In this document: in pieces, positions 7,813 to 15,431 of the stretch
How the letters are laid out: every line of letters starts with the position of its first letter
How positions within the stretch are numbered: position 1 is the first letter of the stretch
Source: DAOUMU01 sp034409055
GTDB lineage: Bacteria > Chloroflexota > Anaerolineae > 4572-78 > J111
DNA: 34,339 nucleotides
NCBI GenBank assembly: GCA_034409055.1
Contig: DAOUMU010000267.1
Location: forward strand, 1-34,339
Reading direction: 5' to 3'
Program-made: the position numbers and the translations under genes
Notes under the pieces: model-generated
What the model saw: the letters and a program-made list of their open reading frames with translations, nothing else
Database searches by the model: none
What the model was told of the DNA's origin: nothing

Positions 7813-8643
7813 ATGCGCATCTTGATGGCTACCGGTGGCTCATCGCACTCTGAAGTCGCCCTTCGCTTTGGCGCTCACATTTTGCAAAGAAACCACGCCG
7901 TGAAAGCGTCCACCGTGCTGACCGTAATCAGACACGAGGCGGATCGTTCCCAAGCTGAGGCTATTCTGGTCCGGGCCAGGCAGATTCTGGAAACGCGTCT
8001 GCCGAACGTACAGACCAAGATTCGGATCGGCCATCCGGCCGAGGAGATTATCCGCGAAGCCGAAGAGGACGGTTACGACCTGATACTCGTGGGTGAGCGA
8101 CAGCACCATCGCCTGATGACCCGCTTCCTACTGGGCTCGACCGCCGAGCGAGTGGTCGAGCATGCCCCGTGCCCGGTCGTCATCGTCAAAAGTCAGATTG
8201 GTCCGGTTGACCGGATTTTGCTGTGCGACAGCGGCCTGGACAACCCCTCGCTGCTCAGCCGTTTCACGACGCAACTGGCAGATCTGCTCAAGGGTGAGGA
8301 AGAAGTGACCGTTCTACACGTGATGTCGCAGATAAGCGCCGGACCGGGCGTGAGGGGGCGACAATTGCGGGCTGGAGCCGAGGAACTGATAAAAGAACAT
8401 ACGCCTGAGGGCGAAATACTTGAAAGAGATATTGAGATTTTGACCCAATTGAACCTGCGCCCTCGCCCCAAGGTACGCCACGGCCTGGTGGTGGACGAAA
8501 TTCTGGCCGAAGCGCGAAGCGAAGATTATGACCTGGTAGTCATCGGGGCGCATCGGGGCCAGGGCTGGCGGCGTATCCTGCTCGACGACCTGGCCCATCA
8601 GATCATCGCCCAGTCGGACCGGCCGGTCCTCGTGGTGCGGTAA
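7813..8643 (+). CDS. Tandem universal stress protein
   Basis: A 276-residue cytosolic protein of two UspA domains. Domain 1 (about 1-132) begins MRILMATGGSSHSE and ends with VGERQHHRLMTRFLLGSTAERVVEHAPCPVVIVK, which keeps the G...GS(T) nucleotide-binding signature. Domain 2 (about 140-276) ends IGAHRGQGWRRILLDDLAHQIIAQSDRPVLVVR, where LLDDLAHQ replaces the GS-containing loop, so only the first half is likely to bind ATP. The ATG at 7813 lies 9 nt behind GGAGGT (7798-7803); an in-frame upstream start inside the transporter gene is rejected. It closes the operon-like + strand cluster, which thus contains Usp-type proteins on both sides of the transport genes. Its last 41 nt overlap the convergent methyltransferase gene. 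Confidence 0.88.
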   Translation: MRILMATGGSSHSEVALRFGAHILQRNHAVKASTVLTVIRHEADRSQAEAILVRARQILETRLPNVQTKIRIGHPAEEIIREAEEDGYDLILVGERQHHRLMTRFLLGSTAERVVEHAPCPVVIVKSQIGPVDRILLCDSGLDNPSLLSRFTTQLADLLKGEEEVTVLHVMSQISAGPGVRGRQLRAGAEELIKEHTPEGEILERDIEILTQLNLRPRPKVRHGLVVDEILAEARSEDYDLVVIGAHRGQGWRRILLDDLAHQIIAQSDRPVLVVR

Positions 8644-9202
8644 CGGCCAAACCTATCCCCGTATACATTTCCCCCAGAAAAGTAGACGGAACCCTGGTCA
8701 AGATACGCGCCTGTTGCAGACCGGCCTGCCTGGCCAGGGTCAAAAATTCGGCTTCAGCCAACGGGTAGGGAACGGCGTAGTTCCCCCGGTTGGTGTTGTA
8801 TTCGACTACAATCAACCGGCCACCCGGCTTGAGCAGCCTGACCAGTGGGGCCAGAACCGGTCTCTTTTGCCGCACAAAATGGAGGGAGTTGGCCATCACC
8901 AGCCCATCCAGTGGCGGCAGGACCAGGGGATGGGTAAAATCGGCCAGGATGGGCTGCACCGAGGCTTCGGGGTAATTCTCATCGAAATTGCGCAGCAGGG
9001 TTTGCAGAGCGCGCCGGTTTTTATCGACGGCATAGATTTGACTGCCCGGTTCGAGCATGGTGTGCAGGACAGCGGTGAAGATACCCTCCCCGCAGCCCAG
9101 GTCGGCCCAGACCCCGCTGGCCGCTTCAACGCCGGGCCGGAGCAGGCGGCGCGCTTTATTCATACGACGCGACTGACGGTCAAGCCAACTGTTACTGGTC
9201 AT
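8603..9202 (-). CDS. Class I SAM-dependent methyltransferase
   Basis: A 199-residue Rossmann-fold methyltransferase. Motif I is VWADLGCGEGIFTAVL (SAM glycine loop), followed by YAVDKNRRAL (acidic residue for the ribose), LADFTHPLVLPPLDGLVMANSLHFV and the LKPGGRLIVVEYN strand. The target cannot be told from sequence; similarity is to the ubiE/BioC-like group. The start is uncertain: M1 at 9202 lies within a TCATTGG heptamer array and has no Shine-Dalgarno; an internal ATG (MNKARRLLRPG) at 9163 is the alternative. The gene converges on the Usp gene, with a 41-bp tail-to-tail overlap and no terminator between. Confidence 0.85.
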   Translation of the reverse strand: MTSNSWLDRQSRRMNKARRLLRPGVEAASGVWADLGCGEGIFTAVLHTMLEPGSQIYAVDKNRRALQTLLRNFDENYPEASVQPILADFTHPLVLPPLDGLVMANSLHFVRQKRPVLAPLVRLLKPGGRLIVVEYNTNRGNYAVPYPLAEAEFLTLARQAGLQQARILTRVPSTFLGEMYTGIGLAVTAPRGPAGPTGR

Positions 9203-9241
9203 TGGTCATTGGTTCTTCGTCATTGGGCCTTTGTCATTGGC
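9194..9241. repeat. TCATTGG heptanucleotide repeats at a gene start
   Basis: The heptamer TCATTGG occurs as two adjacent copies (ggTCATTGGTCATTGG) and again after short variants at TTCGTCATTGG and TTGTCATTGG. The array covers the start codon and ribosome-binding region of the - strand methyltransferase. It belongs to the same class of 7-nt repeats found inside the glycosyltransferase genes of this window. Confidence 0.75.
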
Positions 9242-9251
9242 CAAAGTTGTA

Positions 9252-9280
9252 ATTATATCACCTTTTCAGTGATAAAAATA
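9252..9280 (-). promoter_or_regulatory. Possible promoter -10 and palindromic operator of the methyltransferase gene
   Basis: On the - strand, TATAAT at 9257-9252 is a consensus -10 box, 50 nt before the methyltransferase start. Immediately upstream, TATCAC and GTGATA (9256-9274) form a perfect 6-bp inverted repeat with a 7-nt spacer, lying where the promoter spacer would be. The -35 position (ATTTTT) is weak. This would fit a repressor-controlled or activator-dependent promoter; it is not demonstrated. Confidence 0.4.
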
Positions 9281-9405
9281 GTAGCACATGTCATAAAATT
9301 TCAGGAATTTCCTCACTATAATGCCCACGTCTTTTCTTCTATAATGGTTAATTGGGGGGGTAGGCTCCAAGTGAGCCGGCGATCTCAAGAACTGGGCTTT
9401 TTGCT

Positions 9406-9563
9406 AGGTTCTGTTGACATTTGCCGAATTCGTACGCTTCGATACGCAAAGGCACTCAGCATGCGAAATCGGCCCAAAAACGCATTCTGAGTAGGCTGAG
9501 CGCAGCGAATGCCGTATCGAAGGGGCGTTTTTGGACTAACCCAGTGAAATGTCAACAGAACCT
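9406..9563. mobile_element. MITE-like element with 17-bp terminal inverted repeats
   Basis: AGGTTCTGTTGACATTT at 9406-9422 is an exact reverse complement of 9547-9563. The 158-bp unit has no gene. It holds nested inverted segments (CTTCGATACG with CGTATCGAAG, and CCAAAAACGC with GCGTTTTTGG), so most of it could fold as one long stem. The tip GGTTCTGTTG resembles ends of the IS6 family, but this is only a similarity of a few bases. No clear target-site duplication flanks it. No transposase in the window has matching ends. Confidence 0.7.
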
Positions 9564-9604
9564 GGACCGGCAGAGCAACTCTCTATCAATTCACACCAGA
9601 GGGG

Positions 9605-9740
9605 GATGATTCCCAGGAGGGTATCTTCTCAAAAAGTAGGGGCGAGGCAACTCGGATTGAGGGTCTCGGAGCAAACAACCTGCTCTCCGAGTTGCCTCGC
9701 CCCTACCCCACCCCGAATCATTGAGATGATTCCCAGGAGG
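9605..9740. repeat. Hairpin element between 16-bp direct repeats that include the Shine-Dalgarno
   Basis: GATGATTCCCAGGAGG occurs identically at 9605-9620 and 9725-9740. The second copy supplies the AGGAGG ribosome binding site of the gene at 9746. Between them, a perfect 20-bp inverted repeat (9636-9655 with 9687-9706, beginning GTAGGGGCGAGG) forms a long hairpin. The arrangement looks like insertion of a palindromic element with duplication of the original upstream sequence. The hairpin could also end or slow transcription entering the gene. Confidence 0.75.
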
Positions 9741-9745
9741 CTAAA

Positions 9746-10822
9746 ATGAAACGGATAGACGTGGACTACCTGGTCATTGCTGTGCTGCTGTTGAGCGGTT
9801 TGTACGTGGCTATCACCGGGCTGGTGATGGACCTGTTCGGCGCGCCCCAGTTCTTCTGGCATCGTTATGCCGGCTACGCCAGCGCGGCTCTGGCCGGGCT
9901 ACACCTGGCCCTGCACTGGAACCGGGTTATGGCCTACCTGAGACGCCGGTTCAGGTGGCCGCCAGGCCGAGAGTTGCCAACGGAGCGGGCGGACACGTCC
10001 CTACTAGGCCGGCGGGGCTTCCTGGTCTCTGCCCTGGCCGCGGTGGGGGGCTTTACCCTGGGACGACTGAGTCCAGGCCAGCCGCCGGTAGACCGGCCGG
10101 AAGAGACCGCCGACGTGGGCTCTTTCTATCACCAGTGGAGCAAGCCGGGTTATGCTCTGGCCCTGGGCAGGATGTTCAGTTGGGGCCGCCAACCGGAGCG
10201 TTACAAGACCTATTCTGACGCCGCCCGGATTGAGCTGCCCGATCCACACGGCGAGTGGGGGCTGAGCCTGGCGGAGACCATCGAGCAGCGCCGTTCCCGG
10301 CGGGAATACATCACCGACCCCATATCGTTGGCGGAACTATCGCGCCTGCTCCACGCCGCCAGCGGTATCACCGAACCGGCGCGGGGGTTCCGGGCCGCGC
10401 CTTCGGCCGGTGCGCTCTACCCTCTCGAAACCTACGCGGTGGTGCACCACGTGGCCGGGCTGGCGCCTGGCCTGTACCATTACGCCGTGGCCGACCACGC
10501 CCTGGAGCAACTCCGGCCCGGAGATTTGCGGGCCAGGCTGGTGGTGGCCGGTATCGGCCAAGAGATGCTGGGGCAGGCCCAGGTCTGCTTTGTTCTTTCG
10601 GCCATCTTCCAGCGCACCCGCTGGAAGTACCGGGAGCGGACCTATCGCTACGTCCTGCTGGAGGCGGGGCACGTCGGGCAGAATCTCTACCTGGCCGCCA
10701 CGGCGATGGGTATGGGCGCCTGCGCCGTCGGGGCTTTCCTGGACGACGACCTGAACGAGCTATTGGGGGTAGATGGCGAGGAGGAGGCGGTTCTTTATGT
10801 GATTGCGGTGGGGAAAGTGTAA
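9746..10822 (+). CDS. Membrane-anchored SagB-type nitroreductase-fold protein
   Basis: A 358-residue protein in two parts. Residues about 1-72 are a DUF4405-like membrane unit of two helices, with HRYAGYASAALAGLHLALHWN contributing histidines that could bind heme. Residues about 90-110 contain RRGFLVSALAAVGGFTLG, which looks like a twin-arginine signal in mid-protein. Residues about 150-358 are an FMN-dependent nitroreductase of the SagB type: TIEQRRSRREY, the APSAGALYPLETYAVV loop, and the LEAGHVGQNLYLAATAMGMGACAVGAF dimer/FMN segment. AGGAGG at 9735-9740 precedes the ATG. Fold is clear; substrate is not. SagB partners (SagC/SagD cyclodehydratase, precursor peptide) are absent nearby, so a redox role is more likely than azole peptide maturation. 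Confidence 0.85.
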   Translation: MKRIDVDYLVIAVLLLSGLYVAITGLVMDLFGAPQFFWHRYAGYASAALAGLHLALHWNRVMAYLRRRFRWPPGRELPTERADTSLLGRRGFLVSALAAVGGFTLGRLSPGQPPVDRPEETADVGSFYHQWSKPGYALALGRMFSWGRQPERYKTYSDAARIELPDPHGEWGLSLAETIEQRRSRREYITDPISLAELSRLLHAASGITEPARGFRAAPSAGALYPLETYAVVHHVAGLAPGLYHYAVADHALEQLRPGDLRARLVVAGIGQEMLGQAQVCFVLSAIFQRTRWKYRERTYRYVLLEAGHVGQNLYLAATAMGMGACAVGAFLDDDLNELLGVDGEEEAVLYVIAVGKV

Positions 10823-10849
10823 AGGGTTGAGTTTTGAATGTTGAGGCAA

Positions 10850-12550
10850 TTACAATAGCCCCACTTCATGCCCTAAAATGCGGCGGGCGATGGCGATGGC
10901 CGTGGCATAGGTCGAGTCCATGCCAAAGTAAAGCAGGCTCTTGGAGAGTAACGATTGCCGCCGGCTGTAGGGCGTATCCGAGGCGTAGTGCAGCACGCCT
11001 AAATCGTAGGACAGATTGAGAAAGAGGTTAACAATTTCGTTGACCGGATAACGTTTCGGATAGACGTTCTCGTACATGGCACTCAGATAGGGGCCGGTTT
11101 CCATTTCGATATCGGTGTATCCTTCCCGATAGAAGACGTGCATAAACTCTTTATTTTGCAGAAACGTCCCCCGGACGGTGACCGCCTTCTGGTTATCGAA
11201 GACGGTGCTGTGGTTCAAGAAGGGGGCGATATGGTGGGCTTCGAAGCAATTTCGAAAAAGATAAGTGTTGCAGGAGTGTTCATCATAGACCACGTTGGGC
11301 AGCATAACATCGCCGACGCGACCGTTCAGGGTGGCGGCTTTGCCCATGATATAGACTCCTCGCAACTCCCCCACGTTGGCCGATAATTGGGACAGGACCT
11401 GATAGGCGGCCATGCCCAGGGGATAATCGACATTGACAATCAGGGCCTGGCTCTGGCCAAGCCGGGGCCACTCAGCGCCTGGCAATTGCAAGCGGGAATC
11501 GAAATGGGCCGGATCGAGCCTGGCCAGGTCGATGACCTGCACCCCCACGTCCAAATTCAGGGGACGCCGGACATTGTGAATGCCCAGGCTAATCTCGTGT
11601 TGCAGGCGGCGCTCATAATGATGATTTCCGGCCGGGGTCCGCAGATACCGGCGCATGACATAATAAAGCATATTTTCCAGCGCCCCCGGGGTTTGGGTTT
11701 CCCGGAGACGCCGGTATTCTTCGGCCAGGTTTTCAGGATTAGCCTCGTTCAGAAAGGTGACCACTTCATCTTTGATCAAACCGGCGTAGTTCGAGAGCAG
11801 ATTGGGCCAGACGTGCATGTTGGACGAGACAAAGTAGACCGGCCGCTGTCGCAGGTCCGGGATCGGGCATTGGGCCATAACACTCTGCCACCAGCCGGCC
11901 GTGGCCCGGCGGTAGTCGGTCAGCGAACCGGCCAGCAGACGCAGAGCAAAGCGTTTTTGGCCCCGGCTGACCCGTTGCAAATGGGCCAGCACCTGATCTC
12001 CCCAGATTTGCCGGAGCCTGGCAAAGTCGGCCTCGTTTAGGCCCAGTTCGGCCTGGTAGTCGGCCGCCAGGGCCTGGTCCGGCTCGCCTTTGAAGCCCAC
12101 GTGAGCCAGCCTGGCGTGCATTTTATTCCATTCGATCTGATAGGTGGTCAGCATCGGAATCAAGTCGTCAATATCGGAAATGCTGTTGATAAAGACGGCC
12201 ATCGTTTCCTGGCCATCAAAAAACATTTTGCGCCGGCGGGCCGCTGCTCTGAACACGGTCCACTGCTCAACGTTGGGATACCCGCCCCGGCTAAAGACGT
12301 CGGCGGATTGGCCCAGCAAAACCAGGCGGACTTGAGTAATACAGGGCGGCAGACGCGCGGCGCAGTAAACAAAGGCGGCCAGGTCCAGTTCTGGGCTGTC
12401 GGCCTCCTGGTGCAAGCTGGCGTTCATACCGGAGTGGGTCTCTTCCAGGGAACGGATCTCGATTTCACCGCTGGAACGTAACAGCGAGTAATAGGTACGC
12501 AGGTAAAGGTCAATCTCTTCATTGCCCGGATTCGGCGTGGCTCTGTCCAT
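10850..12550 (-). CDS. Uncharacterised protein with a nucleoside-phosphorylase-like C-terminal half
   Basis: A 566-residue soluble protein that I do not recognise as a named family. Residues about 1-330 are helical with no known motif. The C-terminal half resembles the PNP/AMP-nucleosidase superfamily: QALIVNVDYPLGMAAYQVLS, then LRGVYIMGKAATLNGRVGDVMLPNVVYDE (compare the G-ALn--lkvGDvv-P-----D strand), then YTDIEMETGPYLSAMYE (compare the DME motif that holds ribose), and LHYASDTPYS (compare the catalytic S-D strand). These come in the family's order, so the relation is credible but distant. AAAGGAG at 12558-12564 sits 7 nt before the ATG. It is transcribed convergently with the SagB-like gene, 27 nt apart, without a visible terminator. 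Confidence 0.75.
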   Translation of the reverse strand: MDRATPNPGNEEIDLYLRTYYSLLRSSGEIEIRSLEETHSGMNASLHQEADSPELDLAAFVYCAARLPPCITQVRLVLLGQSADVFSRGGYPNVEQWTVFRAAARRRKMFFDGQETMAVFINSISDIDDLIPMLTTYQIEWNKMHARLAHVGFKGEPDQALAADYQAELGLNEADFARLRQIWGDQVLAHLQRVSRGQKRFALRLLAGSLTDYRRATAGWWQSVMAQCPIPDLRQRPVYFVSSNMHVWPNLLSNYAGLIKDEVVTFLNEANPENLAEEYRRLRETQTPGALENMLYYVMRRYLRTPAGNHHYERRLQHEISLGIHNVRRPLNLDVGVQVIDLARLDPAHFDSRLQLPGAEWPRLGQSQALIVNVDYPLGMAAYQVLSQLSANVGELRGVYIMGKAATLNGRVGDVMLPNVVYDEHSCNTYLFRNCFEAHHIAPFLNHSTVFDNQKAVTVRGTFLQNKEFMHVFYREGYTDIEMETGPYLSAMYENVYPKRYPVNEIVNLFLNLSYDLGVLHYASDTPYSRRQSLLSKSLLYFGMDSTYATAIAIARRILGHEVGLL

Positions 12551-12610
12551 CAGGCTACTCCTTTAGTTGCTACCGTCCACCAGATGATAACCCTGGGTTA
12601 CTGTTCAGGT

Positions 12611-12746
12611 AGCAATTCCCGACTTGGCGTCTTTAGGATATTTTCCCTAAAATCTATCGAATAATTTTATAAAGTGGGGTATATTAGCCAATTTTTGGCT
12701 AAAATCGAGATAGTTTCCCTTAAAAATTTCCAGATCGGAGATTGCT
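12611..12746. mobile_element. MITE copy B (136 bp) with 8-bp target duplication
   Basis: Imperfect terminal inverted repeats start AGCAATTCCCGACTTGG at the left and AGCAATCTCCGATCTGG (reverse strand) at the right. The element is flanked exactly by GTTCAGGT (12603-12610) and GCTCAGGT (12747-12754), a near-perfect 8-bp target duplication. An internal 8-bp palindrome, TTAGCCAA-TTT-TTGGCTAA, lies at 12684-12702. The body is homologous to 15432-15569 in opposite orientation. It fills most of the gap upstream of the 10850-12550 gene and may carry that gene's promoter. Confidence 0.8.
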
Positions 12747-12789
12747 GCTCAGGTGTATCTTCAACTGCACCGGTTATTGTCGCTCTGTA

Positions 12790-12850
12790 GGGATTCCTCG
12801 GCCTACGGCCTCGGAATGACATGTAGATGCATCCCTATGCGTCTACGGTG
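12790..12850. repeat. REP-like palindromic sequence
   Basis: GATTCCTCGGCCTACGGCC is followed by TCGGAATGAC, giving an imperfect palindrome of the 'GAATGAC...GGATTC' kind that is widely dispersed in bacterial genomes. A second hairpin, GTAGATGCA with TGCGTCTAC (one mismatch), follows at 12825-12848. Together they lie between two - strand genes and could act as a transcript end or mRNA 3' structure. No U-run is present. Confidence 0.5.
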
Positions 12851-12891
12851 GGTATGGGGAGCCCGGCCTGCCCCAATTAATTTTTTAACCT

Positions 12892-13458
12892 TCAGCAAGG
12901 GCCCTCATCTCCAACTTGCCAGACCCAATGCTGCCACTTGACCGGATCGCCAAAAGCATGCGCGGCGTTAGCCGTCCAAAAATCTGTATTGGGCAGTCCT
13001 TTCACTTTAGCTTCAACGGCATGGAAAATATATTGCGTATCTAGGCCGGGATAGGAAGGTGAATCGCGGACGATTTTCCTTTGCCGATGCGTTGATTGGA
13101 CAATCGTTATATCATGAGGGGCAGCCCCGAGTTCTTCTTGTAAGCAGCGGGTGGCCGTCCCGGTGTAGGTTTCGCCCGGTTTCATTTTTTCAGAAGGAGG
13201 GAAGTTTCGAGAGCGTCTTTGTTGGTTATCGAGTTCTTGTTCGGCTTCTAGCAAGATGCGATTACCATCACGAATGATGACCTGCACGACCTGTATGATT
13301 CGCAGCGGTGGGTTATCTTGAAGATAAGTTTCTCCATTGACAATTTCGTCCCACAGATTCTCTACCGTCTTGGTCGGACCGACTCCCCATCGTGAGATAT
13401 CTATATCCTGTGAAACGAGCCATTCTTTCAGGGTAGCTACGCTGTCGATGTTTTTCAC
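12892..13458 (-). CDS. Nudix-like hydrolase with a degenerate Nudix box
   Basis: A 188-residue protein. Residues about 55-165 resemble a Nudix fold: RIIQVVQVIIRDGNRILLEAEQE (first strands), then MKPGETYTGTATRCLQEELGA in the position of the Nudix box. The core REUxEExG appears as RCLQEELG: the two metal-binding glutamates remain, the first glutamate is cysteine, and the leading GG is replaced (PPSEKMKPGE). The enzyme may be inactive or specialised. The start is a GTG at 13458, 1 nt after the stop of the glycosyltransferase gene upstream, with GGGGTAAGG before it, so translation is likely coupled. The N-terminal 50 residues have no recognised domain. Substrate unknown. Confidence 0.6.
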   Translation of the reverse strand: MKNIDSVATLKEWLVSQDIDISRWGVGPTKTVENLWDEIVNGETYLQDNPPLRIIQVVQVIIRDGNRILLEAEQELDNQQRRSRNFPPSEKMKPGETYTGTATRCLQEELGAAPHDITIVQSTHRQRKIVRDSPSYPGLDTQYIFHAVEAKVKGLPNTDFWTANAAHAFGDPVKWQHWVWQVGDEGPC

Positions 13459-13459
13459 C

Positions 13460-14416
13460 TTACCCCAACTCTTCTTTGACCGTATAAATAGTCTTGCCCT
13501 GACTTTCGTGATAGGTGCGAACGATCATTTCTCCTAATAAGCCCATGGTGATCAGTTGGACACCGATCATTACCAACAAAATGGCCAGGAGAAGCAGGGG
13601 CCGCTCGGCCAGGGCCACCCCGTAAACCAGTTTCATAAAGCTCAAATAAATGCCGATGACGACACCCGTGGCGAAGGCGATCAAGCCGATTAACCCGAAG
13701 ATCTGGATGGGGCGGGTGGAATAACTGAGCAAAAAACGAACGGTCAGTAAATCCAAAATCACCCGGCTGGCGCGTCCAAGACCATATTTACTGCGGCCAA
13801 ATTGGCGCGGGCGATAATTGACCGGCACCTCGGCCACAGTCACCCCAAAGTAACTGGCAATGGCCGGAATGAAGCGGTGCAGATCACCATATAAGTTTAT
13901 GCTCTTGATAACCTCATAGCGGTAGGCTTTCAGGGCGCAGCCGTAATCGTGTAGATGGATGCCGGTACCGGTCGAGATAAGCCAATTGGCCGTCGCTGAA
14001 GGAATTTTTCGGGTGAGCAATGTCTGGAATCCCTCCTGCCAGCGTTCCACTCGCCACCCACTGACCACATCGTAGCCCTCGTCAATTTTAGCCAGTAGCT
14101 TGGGGATGTCAGCCGGATCGTTTTGCAAATCGGCGTCCATGGTGATGACCACCTCGCCTTGGGCCCGGTCAAAGCCGGCAGCGAAGGCAGCCGTCTGGCC
14201 AAAGTTGCGGCGAAATTGAATGATACGTATCCGCTCATCTTTGGCCCGCAGTTTCTTCAGTGCGGCAAAGCTATCGTCGCTGCTGCCGTCGTCCACACAG
14301 ATGATTTCAAACGTACGGTCTGTAGTCTCGAGAGCCGGTACCAACTCGTCTAACAGATGAGGCAGATTTTCTACTTCATTATAAATGGGCAAAATTACAC
14401 TCAGTTCGGGATTCAT
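13460..14416 (-). CDS. GT2 polyprenyl-phosphate glycosyltransferase (DPM1/ArnC-like)
   Basis: A 318-residue enzyme that would move a sugar from a nucleotide donor to a polyprenyl phosphate at the inner membrane. The GT-A domain (about 5-230) shows LSVILPIYNEVENLPHLLDEL, ICVDDGSSDDSF, the DXD-type motif MDADLQNDPADIP, and GYDVVSGWRVERWQE. Two C-terminal membrane helices follow (IFGLIGLIAFATGVVIGIYLS and LLLLAILLVMIGVQLITMGLLGE), as in the ArnC/GtrB group. The start is the ATG at 14416; an in-frame TTG at 14428 is less likely. It lies 38 nt downstream of the AglD-like gene and just ahead of the Nudix-like gene. The product would be a lipid-linked sugar donor for GT39-type transferases such as the neighbour at 15940-18009. 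Confidence 0.9.
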   Translation of the reverse strand: MNPELSVILPIYNEVENLPHLLDELVPALETTDRTFEIICVDDGSSDDSFAALKKLRAKDERIRIIQFRRNFGQTAAFAAGFDRAQGEVVITMDADLQNDPADIPKLLAKIDEGYDVVSGWRVERWQEGFQTLLTRKIPSATANWLISTGTGIHLHDYGCALKAYRYEVIKSINLYGDLHRFIPAIASYFGVTVAEVPVNYRPRQFGRSKYGLGRASRVILDLLTVRFLLSYSTRPIQIFGLIGLIAFATGVVIGIYLSFMKLVYGVALAERPLLLLAILLVMIGVQLITMGLLGEMIVRTYHESQGKTIYTVKEELG

Positions 14417-14454
14417 TTTGGCTGGCAATTCTCAATCAATATTAATAATAATTT

Positions 14455-15420
14455 CTAATGGTTCAGCGGCTTCTCGGATACGACATCGCGGGCACTACGC
14501 CATAAATAAATGACTCCACCCACCAGGCCGGTGCAGATGTTACCAAAGACGTAGACCAGCAGGGATATGGCCACGGCAATCTCCGGGGGGACACCCACTT
14601 GTCCAAATAACTGGCGATAGGCTTCCTCGCGCACTCCCAGGCCGGCAAAGCTAATAGGGATGACTAGAACCAGAGAAGTAATGGGCACAAAAACAGCATA
14701 CTGGACCAGGCTGGCCTGCGCTCCCAAGGCCCAGCCAATAAACAGATTCATAGCGATGAGCGAGATATTAAACAAAATGGAAACCAGGTAGGAACGGCCC
14801 AGGGCCGGTAAGGGATAACGTTGGAAAGACTCAAACAGATTACCAATCATTCTTATGTCTGTCAGGCGACGAAACGGGCTCAGGCGTTTTTGCAAGGCCA
14901 GGTACAAGGGGCGATGAGTCAGGAGATAGCCGGCGACCACGCCGCCCAAGAAAATAACCACGGTAAAATAGGCCACTGTCACCGGTACAGCGCCCCAGTC
15001 ATACATGAGGGCAATCAGGGCGATGGCCTGTAAAGCTGACAAACCCAGGAAGCGATCAACGACCACACTGGTAAATGCATCCGAGCGACGCCGACTGTGA
15101 CGGTTTAGCTCGATTATCCGTATCGCATCTCCCCCCAGGCCACTGGGAAGCAGATTATTAAAAAGAAAACCGATAAAATAGATGGCCGTTAATTCACCAA
15201 TGGGCACAGGCACCCCGATGGCATGCAGTAAGATTTGCCAGCGAAAAGCCCGCATGACCACGCCGAGCATCATCATGGTCAGCGCAGCCAGCAGCCATCC
15301 CGGATTGGCTCCTCGTATCGCTTTCAGAAACGCCTGTAAATCAAGGTTGCTGAAGATGAAGATGAGCAGACCAATACTGATTACTATTTTTAAGATGTTG
15401 AGGAGTTGTTTACGATTCAT
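14455..15420 (-). CDS. UPF0104/AglD-like membrane protein (lysylphosphatidylglycerol synthase TM region)
   Basis: A 321-residue integral membrane protein with about eight helices, of the family that covers the MprF flippase domain, YbhN and AglD. Landmarks are LLAALTMMMLGVVMRAFRWQILLHAIG, the LPSGLGGDAIRIIELNRH segment with its conserved GGD-R, VVVDRFLGLSAL, and the C-terminal ISFAGLGVREEAYRQLFGQVG. Members move lipids or lipid-linked sugars, and the neighbouring GT2 gene supports a role with polyprenyl-linked sugars. The MITE at 15432-15569 inserted 11 bp upstream of the ATG, and no normal Shine-Dalgarno remains in front of it; expression probably depends on the element or is reduced. Confidence 0.85.
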   Translation of the reverse strand: MNRKQLLNILKIVISIGLLIFIFSNLDLQAFLKAIRGANPGWLLAALTMMMLGVVMRAFRWQILLHAIGVPVPIGELTAIYFIGFLFNNLLPSGLGGDAIRIIELNRHSRRRSDAFTSVVVDRFLGLSALQAIALIALMYDWGAVPVTVAYFTVVIFLGGVVAGYLLTHRPLYLALQKRLSPFRRLTDIRMIGNLFESFQRYPLPALGRSYLVSILFNISLIAMNLFIGWALGAQASLVQYAVFVPITSLVLVIPISFAGLGVREEAYRQLFGQVGVPPEIAVAISLLVYVFGNICTGLVGGVIYLWRSARDVVSEKPLNH

Positions 15421-15431
15421 AAGCCCATCAT

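Noticed and set aside
8714..9490. 258-residue + strand open frame
   Set aside because: It is antisense to the methyltransferase with its clear SAM motifs and has no recognisable domain.
11387..12040. 217-residue + strand open frame
   Set aside because: Antisense shadow of the 566-residue protein; composition is typical of a reverse reading of a GC-rich gene.
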